A stretch of DNA of 46,521 nt from Streptomyces fulvoviolaceus (lineage in GTDB: Bacteria; Actinomycetota; Actinomycetes; Streptomycetales; Streptomycetaceae). The translations under genes and the position numbers were made by a program. The notes under the pieces are model-generated. The model was not told the origin of the DNA and ran no database searches. It saw nothing but the letters and a program-made list of their open reading frames with translations. Below are positions 15,863-24,794 of the stretch, piece by piece. The stretch is taken from contig NZ_JOEY01000071.1 of the NCBI RefSeq assembly GCF_000718165.1, positions 1 to 46,521 on the forward strand, in the 5' to 3' direction. The first letter of the stretch is position 1, and each line of letters begins with the position of its first letter.

Positions 15863-18106
15863 TCAGTCCCGGCCGACGGGGAGCCGCCGCACCGCTGCAT
15901 CCAACTCGGTTGCGGCGGCGGGGACATGCCTGCTCAGTGCTTCCCCCTCGATATCCACATTCGGCAGCACGCGGTTCAGGATACGGGGCAGCCACCAGGC
16001 CCGGTGGCCGAGCAGTGCCAGGACCGCGGGTGCGATCGCCATCCGGACCACGAAGGCGTCGAAGGCGACTGCGGCGGCCAGGCCGACGCCCATCGTCTGG
16101 ATGGTCGGGCTGCTTATCCCGATGAATCCGGCGAACACGCTGATCATGATGATCGCCGCAGCGGCTACCACACGTCCGCTGTGCCGGAACCCGCTGACGA
16201 TTGCCTCGCCGGGGGACGCGCCATGGACGTAGGCCTCCCGCATCCGGGTGAGGAGGAAGACCTCGTAATCCATGGCGAGGCCGAACACGATGCCGATGAT
16301 GAGAATCGGCATCAGCGACATGACCGGTCCGGTCTGCTCGATGCCGATCAGGTCTGCCGCCCAGCCCCACTGGAAGACGGCGACGAGGACGCCGAAGGCG
16401 GCAGCCACCGACAGCAGGAAGCCGAGCGCGGCCTTGACCGGGACCAGGACCGAGCGGAACACCACCATCAGCAGGAGCACCGCCAGGCCGATGACCACGG
16501 TCAGATAGGGGATGAGGGCGTCGGACATGGCTTCGGAAATGTCGATGTTCAGCGCGGTGGTGCCGGTCACCAGGATGCCGGCGCCCGTGTCGGCCTCGAC
16601 GCCGGAGACCGCGCTCCGGATCGCGTGCACCAGGTCCTTGGTTTCGCCGCTGTTCGGCGCGGTCTGCGGGACGGCGGTGAGGACGGCCGTGTCCTTGGCC
16701 CGGCTGAGAACCGGATCACCGACCGACGCGACCCCGTCCACGGACCGTACGGCCTTGACGACCAGGTCCGTGGTGGCCCGGGTGTCCGCGGACTCCGACG
16801 TGTCCACGACCACGGTCAACGGGCCGTTGAAGCCGGGGCCGAAGCCTTCTGACAGCAGGTCGTAGGCACGGCGCTGGGTGGTCTCCACCGACTTGGACTC
16901 GTCTCCGGGCAGCCCGAGTTCGAGGCTCAGTGCCGGCACGGCGACGGCGCCGAGACCGAGTCCGGCGAACAACAGCACGGCCACCGGCCGGCGCAGCACG
17001 AACCGCGCCCAGCGGGTGGCGAGCCCGGGCCGGCCGGCCGCGGTGGGCACCTGGTGCGGGCGCTCGCTTCCCGGCCGGGTGGCCTTGCGGACAGCGCGGG
17101 GCAGTATGCGCCGGCCGAAGAAGCCGAACAGCGCGGGGACCAGGGTCAGTGCGACGAGTACGGCAAGGGCCACGGCGCCCGCGCCGCCCATGCCCATCTT
17201 GGTGAGTTCGGGGATTCCGACGACCCCCAGCCCGACCAGGGCGATGAAGACGGTCGCGCCGGCGAAGACGACAGCGGACCCGGCCGTGCCCACCGCCCGG
17301 CCTGCGGCCTCCTCCGGCTCGCTGCCCTGGGCGCGCTCGTCGCGGAAGCGGGAGGTGATGAAGAGTGCGTAGTCGATGCCGACCGCCAGCCCCAGCATCA
17401 GCGCCAGGATGGCGACGGTGGACGTCAGACCCAGCGGAACGGCCAGCGCGGAGACCAGGCCGAAGGCGATGGCCACGCCCAAGAAGGCGGTCAGCAGCGA
17501 CAATCCGGCCGCGACCAGCGACCCGAGGGCGAGGACCAGCACCACCGCCGCCACCGCCACGCCGATGATCTCCGTCGTACCGCCCAGTTCCTCCTCCGAA
17601 TCCAGGGCCGAGCCGCCGATCTCCACGGTCAGCCCCGCGTCCCGGGCCTGGCTCGCGGCGTCCTCGAGGGCGCTCTTCGTCGACGCGCTCAGGTCGACGG
17701 CGTCCGCGGTGTAGGTGATCGTGGAGTAGGCGATGGTGCCGTCCTCGCTGACAGCGCCGGTCTCATAGGGGTCGGTGGTCGACGCGACCTGATCGCCCCC
17801 GTCCAGCGAGCCGAGCGTCTCCTCGACGGCCGCCTTGTTCTCCCTGGCCGTCACCCGCTGCCCGTCCGGGGCCTGGAACACCAGGCGGGCCTCGGCACCC
17901 TGGGAGTTGCTCTGCGGGAAGCGCTCGTCCAGCAGGTCGAACGCCTTCTGCGACTCGGTGCCGGGCATGGAGAGGTCCTCTTCCTCCCCGGCCGGCGCCA
18001 CGGCGGCCGCGGCGACGGCCAGCACCAGGACGCCCAGCCACAGACCGCCCACGAGCCGGCGCCGCCGGAAGGCCCACCGTCCGATCCGGTAAAGAAATGT
18101 CGCCAC
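15863..18106 (-). CDS. MMPL-family RND transporter
   Basis: A 747-residue membrane pump. It has the MMPL duplication: each half has a transmembrane segment, a large extracytoplasmic loop and a five-helix bundle. Visible landmarks are the first helix LVGGLWLGVLVLAVAAAAVA, a loop ending at the VEIGGSALDSEEELGGTT block, and GLAVGIDYALFITSRFRDER in the first bundle, matched by GIVFGLAMDYEVFLLTRMRE in the second. The acidic Asp-Tyr pairs in these helices are the proton-relay positions of the family. The start is GTG (MATFLYRIGRWAFRRRRL). Actinobacterial MMPL proteins export lipids, siderophores or antibiotics. The downstream two-component genes suggest inducible export; the substrate is unknown. 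Confidence 0.93.
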   Translation of the reverse strand: MATFLYRIGRWAFRRRRLVGGLWLGVLVLAVAAAAVAPAGEEEDLSMPGTESQKAFDLLDERFPQSNSQGAEARLVFQAPDGQRVTARENKAAVEETLGSLDGGDQVASTTDPYETGAVSEDGTIAYSTITYTADAVDLSASTKSALEDAASQARDAGLTVEIGGSALDSEEELGGTTEIIGVAVAAVVLVLALGSLVAAGLSLLTAFLGVAIAFGLVSALAVPLGLTSTVAILALMLGLAVGIDYALFITSRFRDERAQGSEPEEAAGRAVGTAGSAVVFAGATVFIALVGLGVVGIPELTKMGMGGAGAVALAVLVALTLVPALFGFFGRRILPRAVRKATRPGSERPHQVPTAAGRPGLATRWARFVLRRPVAVLLFAGLGLGAVAVPALSLELGLPGDESKSVETTQRRAYDLLSEGFGPGFNGPLTVVVDTSESADTRATTDLVVKAVRSVDGVASVGDPVLSRAKDTAVLTAVPQTAPNSGETKDLVHAIRSAVSGVEADTGAGILVTGTTALNIDISEAMSDALIPYLTVVIGLAVLLLMVVFRSVLVPVKAALGFLLSVAAAFGVLVAVFQWGWAADLIGIEQTGPVMSLMPILIIGIVFGLAMDYEVFLLTRMREAYVHGASPGEAIVSGFRHSGRVVAAAAIIMISVFAGFIGISSPTIQTMGVGLAAAVAFDAFVVRMAIAPAVLALLGHRAWWLPRILNRVLPNVDIEGEALSRHVPAAATELDAAVRRLPVGRD

Positions 18107-18741
18107 CTGTTGATCACTCCAGACACCGCTCTAGGCAAGGGGAATGCGCGAGATTCACGCGCCTCCAACACTTCCCTCCGGCGCCCCGCCGGGCATCGTC
18201 CCCAGCCGCCGTCTTCCCCTGGTGCACCCGGACCAGCCACTCACGTGTCCTGGTGCCTACGCACTACAGGCCGACTTGGGCCTCAACGGGACTTGATCAC
18301 GGGACTTGATCCGGAGCTCAGCGACCTGGGCTACAGCCGGACTGTCACACCCTCGGCGGACGATCGTTCCTATATACGGCCGTGCTGGGGGCCGGGCCGG
18401 TCATCGCATGCCTGCTGTGCACCGGATCGACAGTGCTCCCGTGTCTTTCGTGCCGCGCGGATGCACAGGAGTGTGCCGTCGCAGTCGACGTAGCCGTCGG
18501 GGCCAGGATGGGGTTGGTTGGCGCGTTCGGGTTGAAACGCCGAGGCCTGGAAGGCCGAGCGGCCGCGCCGGGAACAGCCGGGTCGGCCGGCAGGGTTGCA
18601 TCGACCGGGGGACCGGCGCCGCACGGGCGGGGAACACGGAGACCACAAGGGTGTCCGCCCCGCCAGGATCCGGGCCCCGGGAGCGCGGTACGCCCGCCGC
18701 GCTACTTGGACCAAGACGTATTTCTGCAGGAGGACTGTTTC
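18107..18741. other. 635-bp intergenic region between divergent MMPL and PIG-L genes
   Basis: No convincing gene. It must contain the promoters for both divergent units. The minus strand around 18455-18530 has a short coding-like stretch (PGPDGYVDCDGTLLC) that could not be assigned. A 13-bp tandem repeat lies at 18286-18311. Confidence 0.5.
18286..18311 (+). repeat. Exact 13-bp tandem repeat in the MMPL/PIG-L intergenic region
   Basis: ACGGGACTTGATC occurs twice without a gap (18286-18298, 18299-18311). It lies about 180 bases upstream of the MMPL start on that gene's strand, so a regulator-binding role is possible but unproven. Confidence 0.6.
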
Positions 18742-19575
18742 ATGACTGACCGGCCCTTGACGCTCATGGCAGTACACGCCCATCCCGACGACGAGGCCAC
18801 CGGAACCGGAGGGGTCCTCGCGCGGTACGCGGCGGAAGGCATCCGCACGGTTCTCGTGACGTGTACCGACGGCGGTTGCGGTGACGGACCGGGGGGTGTC
18901 AAACCGGGCGATCCCGGACACGATCCGGCGGCGGTCGCCTTGATGCGCCGTCAAGAACTCGAGGCGAGTTGTGACGTCCTGAAGGTCAGCGATCTGGAGA
19001 TGCTGGACTATGCCGACTCCGGGATGACGGGCTGGCCGAGCAACGACGCCCCCGGATCCTTCTGGCAGACCCCCGTGCAGGAAGGCGCGGCCCGACTCGC
19101 GGAGCTCATGCGGCACTACCGGCCTGATGTGGTCGTCACCTACGACGAGAACGGCTTCTACGGCCACCCCGACCACATCCAGGCCCACCGCATCACGATG
19201 GCGGCGCTGGAGATGACCGCGCTGACACCGAAGGTGTACTGGACCACGATGCCCCGCTCGATGATGCAGCGGTTCGGCGAGATCATGCGCGAGTTCGGAG
19301 AGGACATGCCGGAGCCGGATCCTGCCGAGGCCGCCGCGATGGCCGAGATCGGCCTCCCCGACAATGAGATCACCACGTGGGTGGACACCACCGCGTTCAG
19401 CGGTCAGAAGTTCGACGCGTTGGCCGCGCACGCCAGTCAGGGCGAGAACATCTTCTTCCTCAAGATGGGCAAGGAGAGGTTCGGCGAGTTGATGGGCATG
19501 GAGACCTTCGTACGTGTCCAGGACGCCACCGGCGCGGCTGTACCCGAGAGCGATCTCTTCGCCGGACTGCGCTGA
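18742..19575 (+). CDS. PIG-L family deacetylase (LmbE/Mca-like)
   Basis: A 277-residue zinc-dependent amide hydrolase. The metal-binding motif is HPDDE at residues 14-18 within LMAVHAHPDDEATGTGG, with the second ligand set GHPDH at 141-145. These are the zinc ligands of the PIG-L/LmbE fold (MshB, Mca, GlcNAc-PI deacetylase). The length fits mycothiol-conjugate amidase and its paralogues. The ATG is preceded by AGGAGG at 18729-18734. It has no same-strand partner. It could release acetyl or mercapturate groups from mycothiol adducts or sugar-linked drugs; which one is not visible. Confidence 0.9.
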   Translation: MTDRPLTLMAVHAHPDDEATGTGGVLARYAAEGIRTVLVTCTDGGCGDGPGGVKPGDPGHDPAAVALMRRQELEASCDVLKVSDLEMLDYADSGMTGWPSNDAPGSFWQTPVQEGAARLAELMRHYRPDVVVTYDENGFYGHPDHIQAHRITMAALEMTALTPKVYWTTMPRSMMQRFGEIMREFGEDMPEPDPAEAAAMAEIGLPDNEITTWVDTTAFSGQKFDALAAHASQGENIFFLKMGKERFGELMGMETFVRVQDATGAAVPESDLFAGLR

Positions 19576-19778
19576 TCCGCCCGCCCGCCCGCCCGTCCGA
19601 CTGACCGGCCGGGAAAGCGCATCGGCCGCACGGCATGATCGAGCGGGTCACACACTCGGGTGACAACGCCGCCCAAGGTTCACCAAAGCCGCGCCGTCAG
19701 CTGGGGCATACAGCAACTTTCGAATACCGACACTTCGCCAGTGCTCCCGCATCACGGCGGAGGCGGTGATGCGGGGTC

Positions 19779-19958
19779 ACCGGCTCCCTGAAGGCTCCGC
19801 TCACTCTCTTGCTGGGCCGCTACGACGCGGGAGGAGGCCTGCGGTTGGTCGCGCGCACCACTCCGCTCAACACGGCGGTCCGGCGTGAGGTGGGTCAGCG
19901 GCTGGCACCGGCCGGTCCCGAACACCCGTGATACGGGCGGCACTTCAGCGCCTCGCTC
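19779..19958 (+). pseudogene. C-terminal fragment of an ATP-dependent DNA ligase
   Basis: The frame reads TGSLKAPLTLLLGRYDAGG, LRLVARTTPLNTAVRREVGQ and RLAPAGPEHP, a stop at 19929, then YGRHFSASL. The blocks LLLGRYDxxGxLRLVARTTPL and PAGPxHPW-GRxFSA are characteristic of the OB-fold domain of actinobacterial LigC-type ligases; the stop replaces the conserved Trp of HPW. The catalytic Lys domain is absent. It follows the PIG-L stop by about 200 bases of featureless sequence. The last codons run in the same phase into a DUF6262 fragment. Confidence 0.7.
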
Positions 19959-20238
19959 CAAACCGACCTCGCCAACGGCCTGGAACGCAACACCCGGCTG
20001 ACGGCACGCGTCCGGCAGTTGGAAAAGCGGCTGTCCGAGGAGCTGGGCACGACGGTCTGGACCGAATCCGGCCTCGGTGCCCCGGCCGACCTCGACCAGC
20101 TTCAGCGCCGCATCTCCGAACTAGGAACAACAACTCGCCGATGTGCAAGGACAGGTGGACGAACGAACCGAGGAACTGGACGCTGCACGCGCCGCCAACC
20201 GTGAACTGACCCGGGCGCTGAACCACACGCCGGAGGGA
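19959..20238 (+). pseudogene. C-terminal fragment of a DUF6262 (tyrosine-recombinase-associated) protein
   Basis: The translation QTDLANGLERNTRLTARVRQ, LEKRLSEELGTTVW, ESGLGAPADLDQLQRRISEL shifts by one base at about 20123-20124 and continues EQQLADVQGQVDERTEELDA to NRELTRALN. This coiled-coil sequence matches DUF6262 proteins, the third gene of TnpA-TnpB-TnpC-type elements with two tyrosine recombinases. The N-terminus is missing and the frame is broken. It shows that a three-gene recombinase element once existed here, distinct from the intact two-gene unit at 38806-42646. Confidence 0.65.
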
Positions 20239-20248
20239 ACGGGCCCGC

Positions 20249-20605
20249 CTACACCCCGAAGGCCCCGCCCTCGATCAGGATGAGCAGACCGATCGAGATC
20301 AGCACCCGGCAGCAGCATGTGGCCCCAGCGGCTGAGAGCCTTGGCGACGACCGGACGGGTGGCGAAGAACCTTCCCGCGAAGCACCACACCGCAGCCAGG
20401 GTCAGAAAGACCACCGCATACACGCTCATCCCGCCGACGCCGGCGGTGGCGAACGCAGAGACGTAGACACCGATGTCGTCACCGCCTTGGCGAAGGTGAC
20501 CACGGCGACCTCCAACGAGCTGGGGCCGCCCTCCTTCGCCAATTCCTCGTCCGCGTCTTCACCGTCGCGGTGGTTCTTCCACGCTTTCCACGCCGCCTTG
20601 AGACC
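20249..20605 (-). pseudogene. Remnant of a CadD-type cadmium/cation transporter
   Basis: The minus strand reads GLKAAWKAWKNHRDGED, GGPSSLEVAVVTFAK, then after a one-base loss GGDDIGVYVSAFATAGVGG, MSVYAVVFLTLAAVWCFAG, RPVVAKALSRWGHMLLP, and after a one-base gain VLISIGLLILIEGGAFGV with a stop at 20249. FAxGGDDIGVYVxxF and RWGHxLLPxVLIxIGxxIL are CadD-family landmarks. The N-terminal helices are missing, and two frameshifts make it inactive. The 5' truncation lies exactly at the edge of the 91-bp repeat. Confidence 0.75.
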
Positions 20606-20696
20606 TAGATGTTGCAGGTCAGGACGTTGGTGACGGCGCATAGTGGTGGGCAAGATTGGTGGCGAGGTCGCGGAGGTGAGCCCTGGCTTCGGTGGG
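20606..20696 (+). repeat. 91-bp direct repeat, left copy (3' end of WYL regulator gene)
   Basis: This copy matches 26816-26906 with three mismatches (at 20609, 20616 and 20655), in the same orientation. It covers the last 25 or so codons and stop of the WYL regulator plus about 13 bases beyond it. Together the copies bound the regulator, oxidase and ABC transporter module. Confidence 0.95.
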
Positions 20697-21584
20697 GCCG
20701 TGCACAGTGATGGCGTTCCCGAACGGCAGTAGTGCTCGCACGTCCTCCAGATGCAGGAAGCGGATCGTTACCTTGTGGCCGGTGGCGGATTCTTCATGGT
20801 CGTCCGGGACGAGTCGTTGGCCAAAGATCCGTTGCGCTCGCTCGATCTGGGTCTGGTCGATGGTGGCGCTGACCTCTATCGCGTGGTTGTGTTCCCACTG
20901 ATCAATGAGCGCTGCAGCGACGGTGGCCAGGGTCTGGTTCTCGCGGATCCGTCGTGGTTGGTCGACTTCTTTCCATGTCGTGATCCGTTCGAGTCGGTAC
21001 ATCCGTGGCACTTGGGCACAGTCGGCGACGAGGTACCAGATGCCGGCCTTGGCGAGTAGCCCGTAGGGATCCACGACCAGGTCGCGTGGGCATGACTCGC
21101 GTGGGCTGTCGTACTCGATCCGTAGCCGGCGACCTCGCCGCACTGCGCCGATCAGCGAAGCCGGAGTCGTACCGGAAGCTCGTGCCTGATGCCAGGGACG
21201 GCTGTCCACGTGCACTACGTCGGTGAGCGGCAGGAGCTCATGAACTCGACGCGGCTGTGTAGCGACGATCTTGGAGAGCGCGCGCCGGCTTTCGACCGAT
21301 GCGTCGAGCTCCGCACGTTGCTTCTCATCCAGCCCGGTGAGCGACAGATGATCACGCTCGTCCGGTGTGAGTCGCGTGAGGTCGAGCCCGGACCCGGGCA
21401 GCATGGTCACGCCTCCGAGGCGGCCCCGTTGTGCGGTCACCGGCAGACCGGCGTCGCGGAGCCAGTTCAGGTCTCGGGTGATGGTTCGAAGGGACACCCC
21501 GAGCACTGAGGCAAGTTCCTGTGTGGTCACGGCCTCCCTCGATTCGAGGAGCAGCATCAGGGCGAAGAAGCGATCCGGGGTCAC
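20619..21584 (-). CDS. WYL-domain transcriptional regulator (DeoR-like HTH)
   Basis: A 321-residue regulator. The N-terminal winged HTH (about 1-60) reads TTQELASVLGVSLRTITRDLNWL. The central WYL domain (about 140-215) has AVRRGRRLRIEYDSP, VDPYGLLAKAGIWYLVADC and MYRLERITTWKEVD; the C-terminal extension ends TEARAHLRDLATNLAHH. WYL proteins bind nucleic-acid or small ligands and regulate neighbouring genes. The start is GTG at 21584. It is divergent from the FAD oxidase with 132 bases between, so it likely controls the oxidase-ABC operon. Its last codons are duplicated at 26816-26906. Confidence 0.9.
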   Translation of the reverse strand: MTPDRFFALMLLLESREAVTTQELASVLGVSLRTITRDLNWLRDAGLPVTAQRGRLGGVTMLPGSGLDLTRLTPDERDHLSLTGLDEKQRAELDASVESRRALSKIVATQPRRVHELLPLTDVVHVDSRPWHQARASGTTPASLIGAVRRGRRLRIEYDSPRESCPRDLVVDPYGLLAKAGIWYLVADCAQVPRMYRLERITTWKEVDQPRRIRENQTLATVAAALIDQWEHNHAIEVSATIDQTQIERAQRIFGQRLVPDDHEESATGHKVTIRFLHLEDVRALLPFGNAITVHGPTEARAHLRDLATNLAHHYAPSPTS

Positions 21585-21613
21585 ACACCGATCTTTTCAA
21601 AAATTGCGACACG

Positions 21614-21624
21614 ATGCGGCGCAT
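21614..21624. promoter_or_regulatory. Palindrome ATGCGGCGCAT in the WYL/oxidase divergent promoter
   Basis: An 11-bp perfect palindrome (ATGCG, G, CGCAT) lies 30 bases upstream of the WYL start and 93 bases upstream of the oxidase start. Its position fits an operator for the WYL regulator; this is a positional guess only. Confidence 0.35.
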
Positions 21625-21716
21625 ATCCCGGTCAGGCTGGCGGCTGCGTACCTACGACCTGCCTGTTCGCCGAGTAGGCGCGCGCACGCACCCCCCGATC
21701 CAGAAAGACGCCCGCG

Positions 21717-23042
21717 ATGAGTGCCAACACGACCGACGCCGAATCACCGGTGGCGTACCACCCAGGGTCTGCCGAGTACGACGAGCACCGTGCCGGCTTC
21801 CAGTTGCGGCAGCAACATCAGCCGGCCCACGTGGTGGCGGCACGGGCCGCCGGCGACGTCGTGGCGGCCGTCCGGCACGCCGCGGAGTCATGTATGCCGA
21901 TCGCGGTCCAGGCCACAGGACATGGACTCGCCAACCCGCTCGCCGGTGAAGGTGTATTGGTGTCGACGCGAAGGATGGACAGCGTCGATGTCGACCCCGG
22001 TGCCGGCACCGCATGGGTGGGCGCTGGAGCGCGGTGGCGCGACGTGATCGAGGCCGCCGCACGCTACGATCTCGCACCGCTGTCCGGGAGCATGCCCGGT
22101 GTCGGCGCTGTCTCCTACACGCTCGGCGGCGGCATCGGGCTGATGGCTCGTCGCTACGGCTTCGCCGCGGACCATGTCACGCGCTTGGAACTGGTCACCG
22201 TCGACGGCTCCCTACTGACGGTTTCGGAACACGAGGAGCCGGACCTGTTCTGGGCGCTCCGCGGCGGTGGCGGGAGCTTCGGCATCGTGACCGCGCTGGA
22301 GATGGCTTTGATGCCGGTCGCCAGGCTGGTCGGGGGCGGTCTGATGTTCGACCTGGGCGAGACGCCGGACGTGGTCTCAACCTGGTTGCACTGGACGGCG
22401 ACAATGCCCTCGGAGATGACCTCCGCGATGACCACGCTTGAGGTTTCTGAGCGGCACATGGCCCATGTCCAGATCGCCTACCTGGGTTCGGCTGCGGAGG
22501 CAGACGAGTTGGTGGCCCCGTTGCGGGCGTTGAAACCTGCGTACGACGGTTTGCAGGAGATCCCGTACCGGCGGTCCGACACCGTCTTCAGCGAACCGGA
22601 TCAGCCGCATGCGTATGTCGGCGACAACGTCTTGCTGCGGGCGATCGACGAGGAACGCCTCCGCGACGCCATCGCCGCGTCGGCGCCAGGCCGGTCGGTT
22701 CGCTCCATCATTTCGGTTCGTCATCTCGGTGGCGCGCTGTCCACTCCGCCGAGGGTGCCGAACGCAGTCAGCCACCGCGAGGCGATGTACCTGCTGTGTG
22801 TTGTAGGTGTGGTAGCCCCGACAACCAAGTCGAACGCGGCAAGTGCGCGGGCGCTGCAGGATGAACTGTTGGCCGGCTGGTCCGGGACCGCCGTAGGCAG
22901 CTCGCCGAACTTCACTTTCGGACGACCCGACCAACGCACCGCCGCAGAACCGTTCGACGCCGAGCGTCGTGACCGATTGCTGCAGCTTGCCCGTAAGTAC
23001 GACCCCGCCGGACTGTTGCACCCCAGCTTCGTCATCGCCTGA
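21717..23042 (+). CDS. FAD-linked oxidase, berberine-bridge/PCMH type
   Basis: A 441-residue flavoprotein. The FAD-binding PCMH domain spans about residues 35-215, with VAARAAGDVVAAVRHAAE and IAVQATGHGLANP, where His69 is at the usual 8-alpha-histidyl FAD position. It continues with GAGARWRDVIEAAARYDLAP, GSMPGVGAVSYTLGGGIGLM and GGGGSFGIVTALEM. The C-terminus ends RLLQLARKYDPAGLLHPSF, the BBE domain block. The second cysteine used for bicovalent FAD is replaced by Ser in AVSYTLGGG, so mono-covalent attachment is likely. Relatives oxidise antibiotics, sugars and alkaloids. The ABC exporter genes begin 24 bases downstream. Confidence 0.9.
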   Translation: MSANTTDAESPVAYHPGSAEYDEHRAGFQLRQQHQPAHVVAARAAGDVVAAVRHAAESCMPIAVQATGHGLANPLAGEGVLVSTRRMDSVDVDPGAGTAWVGAGARWRDVIEAAARYDLAPLSGSMPGVGAVSYTLGGGIGLMARRYGFAADHVTRLELVTVDGSLLTVSEHEEPDLFWALRGGGGSFGIVTALEMALMPVARLVGGGLMFDLGETPDVVSTWLHWTATMPSEMTSAMTTLEVSERHMAHVQIAYLGSAAEADELVAPLRALKPAYDGLQEIPYRRSDTVFSEPDQPHAYVGDNVLLRAIDEERLRDAIAASAPGRSVRSIISVRHLGGALSTPPRVPNAVSHREAMYLLCVVGVVAPTTKSNAASARALQDELLAGWSGTAVGSSPNFTFGRPDQRTAAEPFDAERRDRLLQLARKYDPAGLLHPSFVIA

Positions 23043-23066
23043 GCACCTCCTACGAAAGGTTGACCG

Positions 23067-24794
23067 ATGCGTCTGGTCCGTGCTCAGCTTGCCGAGCATC
23101 GAAGGTGGTTCGCTGGTGTGATCGTCTTCCAGTTGGTCAGCGTCACCGCCACCTTGTATCTGCCGACGATCAATGCGGATCTGATCGACAACGGCCTACT
23201 GCGCACGGACGTCGGGCACATCTGGACGGCCGGCGGGTGGATGGTGGTCGTCAGTATCGTCCAGCTGCTGGCAGCGGTGATCTCGTCCTATGCCGGAACG
23301 CGCGCAGCCACAAACGCTGCGCACGACCTGCGGTCAGACGTCTACGACAAGATCGCTACGTTCTCCAGCCGGGAACATCAGGACTTCGGCACGCCGACGC
23401 TGATCACTCGCAGCACCGACGACGTGCAGCAGATACAGGCGCTCCTGCTCACCTTCGGCACAGTGGTGGTCGCCGCACCGATCACGATGCTGGGCGGGGC
23501 CTATATGGCGTTGCGTGCGGATGCTCGCCTGTCCTTCCTGATCGTCGTGGCAGTTGTCGTACTGGGTGCGGCGTTGGCGGTGATCCTTCGCTGGATGACA
23601 CGGGTGTCGCGCCGGATGCAAGACCGCCTGGATGCGATCAACCGGGTCATGCGCGAGCAGTTGATGGGTCTCACGGTGATTCGCGCGTTCACCCGCGAGC
23701 GCTTCGAGGCCGAGCGGTTCGGGCAGGTGAACAACGAGCTGACGGTGGCAACCCGGTCAATGGGGCGGCTGAACGGGACGTTCGTTCCGGCCGTCATGCT
23801 GATCACTGATCTGTCGATCGTGGCCGTGGTGTGGTTCGGTGGCCACCGGGTCGAGTCGGGACATCTGCTGATCGGCGGTCTGACCGCCTACGTCACTTAC
23901 CTGGGCCTGATCCTGGGGGCAGCCATGATGGCCGCCTCGGGGGTGATGATGTTGCCAAGGGTGATGGTCGCGGCGGAACGTATTCAGGCGGTGCTCAACT
24001 CCACCCCTGTGCTCCGGCCATCGGGCGTACCCGCCAGCTCGTTCCCGATCCGCGGTGAGTTGGAGCTGCGCGGCGTTGCGCTGCGGTACCCAGGCGCCGA
24101 TGCTGACGTCCTGTCCGGCATCGACCTACGGGTCGAGCCCGGCGGCACGGTGGCGATCGTCGGATCGATGGGTGCCGGCAAGACGACCCTGCTGTCGATC
24201 GTCGCGAGACTTCAGGACGCGACATCCGGATCCGTCCGGCTGGACGGCGTTGATCTGCGCACCATCGATCCCACTGTGCTGCGCAGTCAGCTCGCGATCG
24301 TTCCGCAGCGTTCGCTGCTTTTCAGAGGTACGGTCGCAAGCAATCTGCGGCTGGCCAGGCCGGACGCCACTGACGCCGAGCTCTGGGAGGCGCTGGAGGT
24401 CGCGCAGGCTCGCGAGTTCGTCTCCGCGATGGACGACGGACTCGAGTCACCGATCGCCCAGGGTGGAACGAACGTCTCCGGCGGCCAGCGGCAACGGCTG
24501 TGCATTGCCCGCGCACTCGTTGCCGCCCCGCGCGTCCTCCTTCTTGACGATCCGGTCTCGGCGCTCGATTCCGAAACATCCGCACGGCTACTGGCAGCGC
24601 TGCGCACAGTCACGGCCGACGCGACAGTCCTGCTGGTGTCGCAGCGGACTGCCGGTATCCGCAGTGCCGAACGGATCGTGGTGCTCCACGAGGGCAGCGT
24701 CGTCGGCGACGGGACACATCGATCACTGATGGAAAGCTGTCAGACGTACCAGGAGCTGGTGGCTTCGCAGGAAGCGATCGGGGCATTGTCATGA
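23067..24794 (+). CDS. ABC exporter half-transporter, degenerate-site subunit
   Basis: A 575-residue fused membrane/ATPase protein. The membrane domain (about 1-310) has six helices. The ATPase domain has Walker A GSMGAGKTT, signature NVSGGQRQRL and Walker B VLLLDDP, where Asp replaces the catalytic Glu. The switch motif reads LVSQRTAGI with Gln replacing the H-loop His. Such changes mark the non-hydrolysing site of heterodimeric exporters (TM287/288, BmrCD type). It overlaps the next gene by ATGA, so the two subunits are made together. A drug or metabolite exporter is likely. Confidence 0.92.
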   Translation: MRLVRAQLAEHRRWFAGVIVFQLVSVTATLYLPTINADLIDNGLLRTDVGHIWTAGGWMVVVSIVQLLAAVISSYAGTRAATNAAHDLRSDVYDKIATFSSREHQDFGTPTLITRSTDDVQQIQALLLTFGTVVVAAPITMLGGAYMALRADARLSFLIVVAVVVLGAALAVILRWMTRVSRRMQDRLDAINRVMREQLMGLTVIRAFTRERFEAERFGQVNNELTVATRSMGRLNGTFVPAVMLITDLSIVAVVWFGGHRVESGHLLIGGLTAYVTYLGLILGAAMMAASGVMMLPRVMVAAERIQAVLNSTPVLRPSGVPASSFPIRGELELRGVALRYPGADADVLSGIDLRVEPGGTVAIVGSMGAGKTTLLSIVARLQDATSGSVRLDGVDLRTIDPTVLRSQLAIVPQRSLLFRGTVASNLRLARPDATDAELWEALEVAQAREFVSAMDDGLESPIAQGGTNVSGGQRQRLCIARALVAAPRVLLLDDPVSALDSETSARLLAALRTVTADATVLLVSQRTAGIRSAERIVVLHEGSVVGDGTHRSLMESCQTYQELVASQEAIGALS

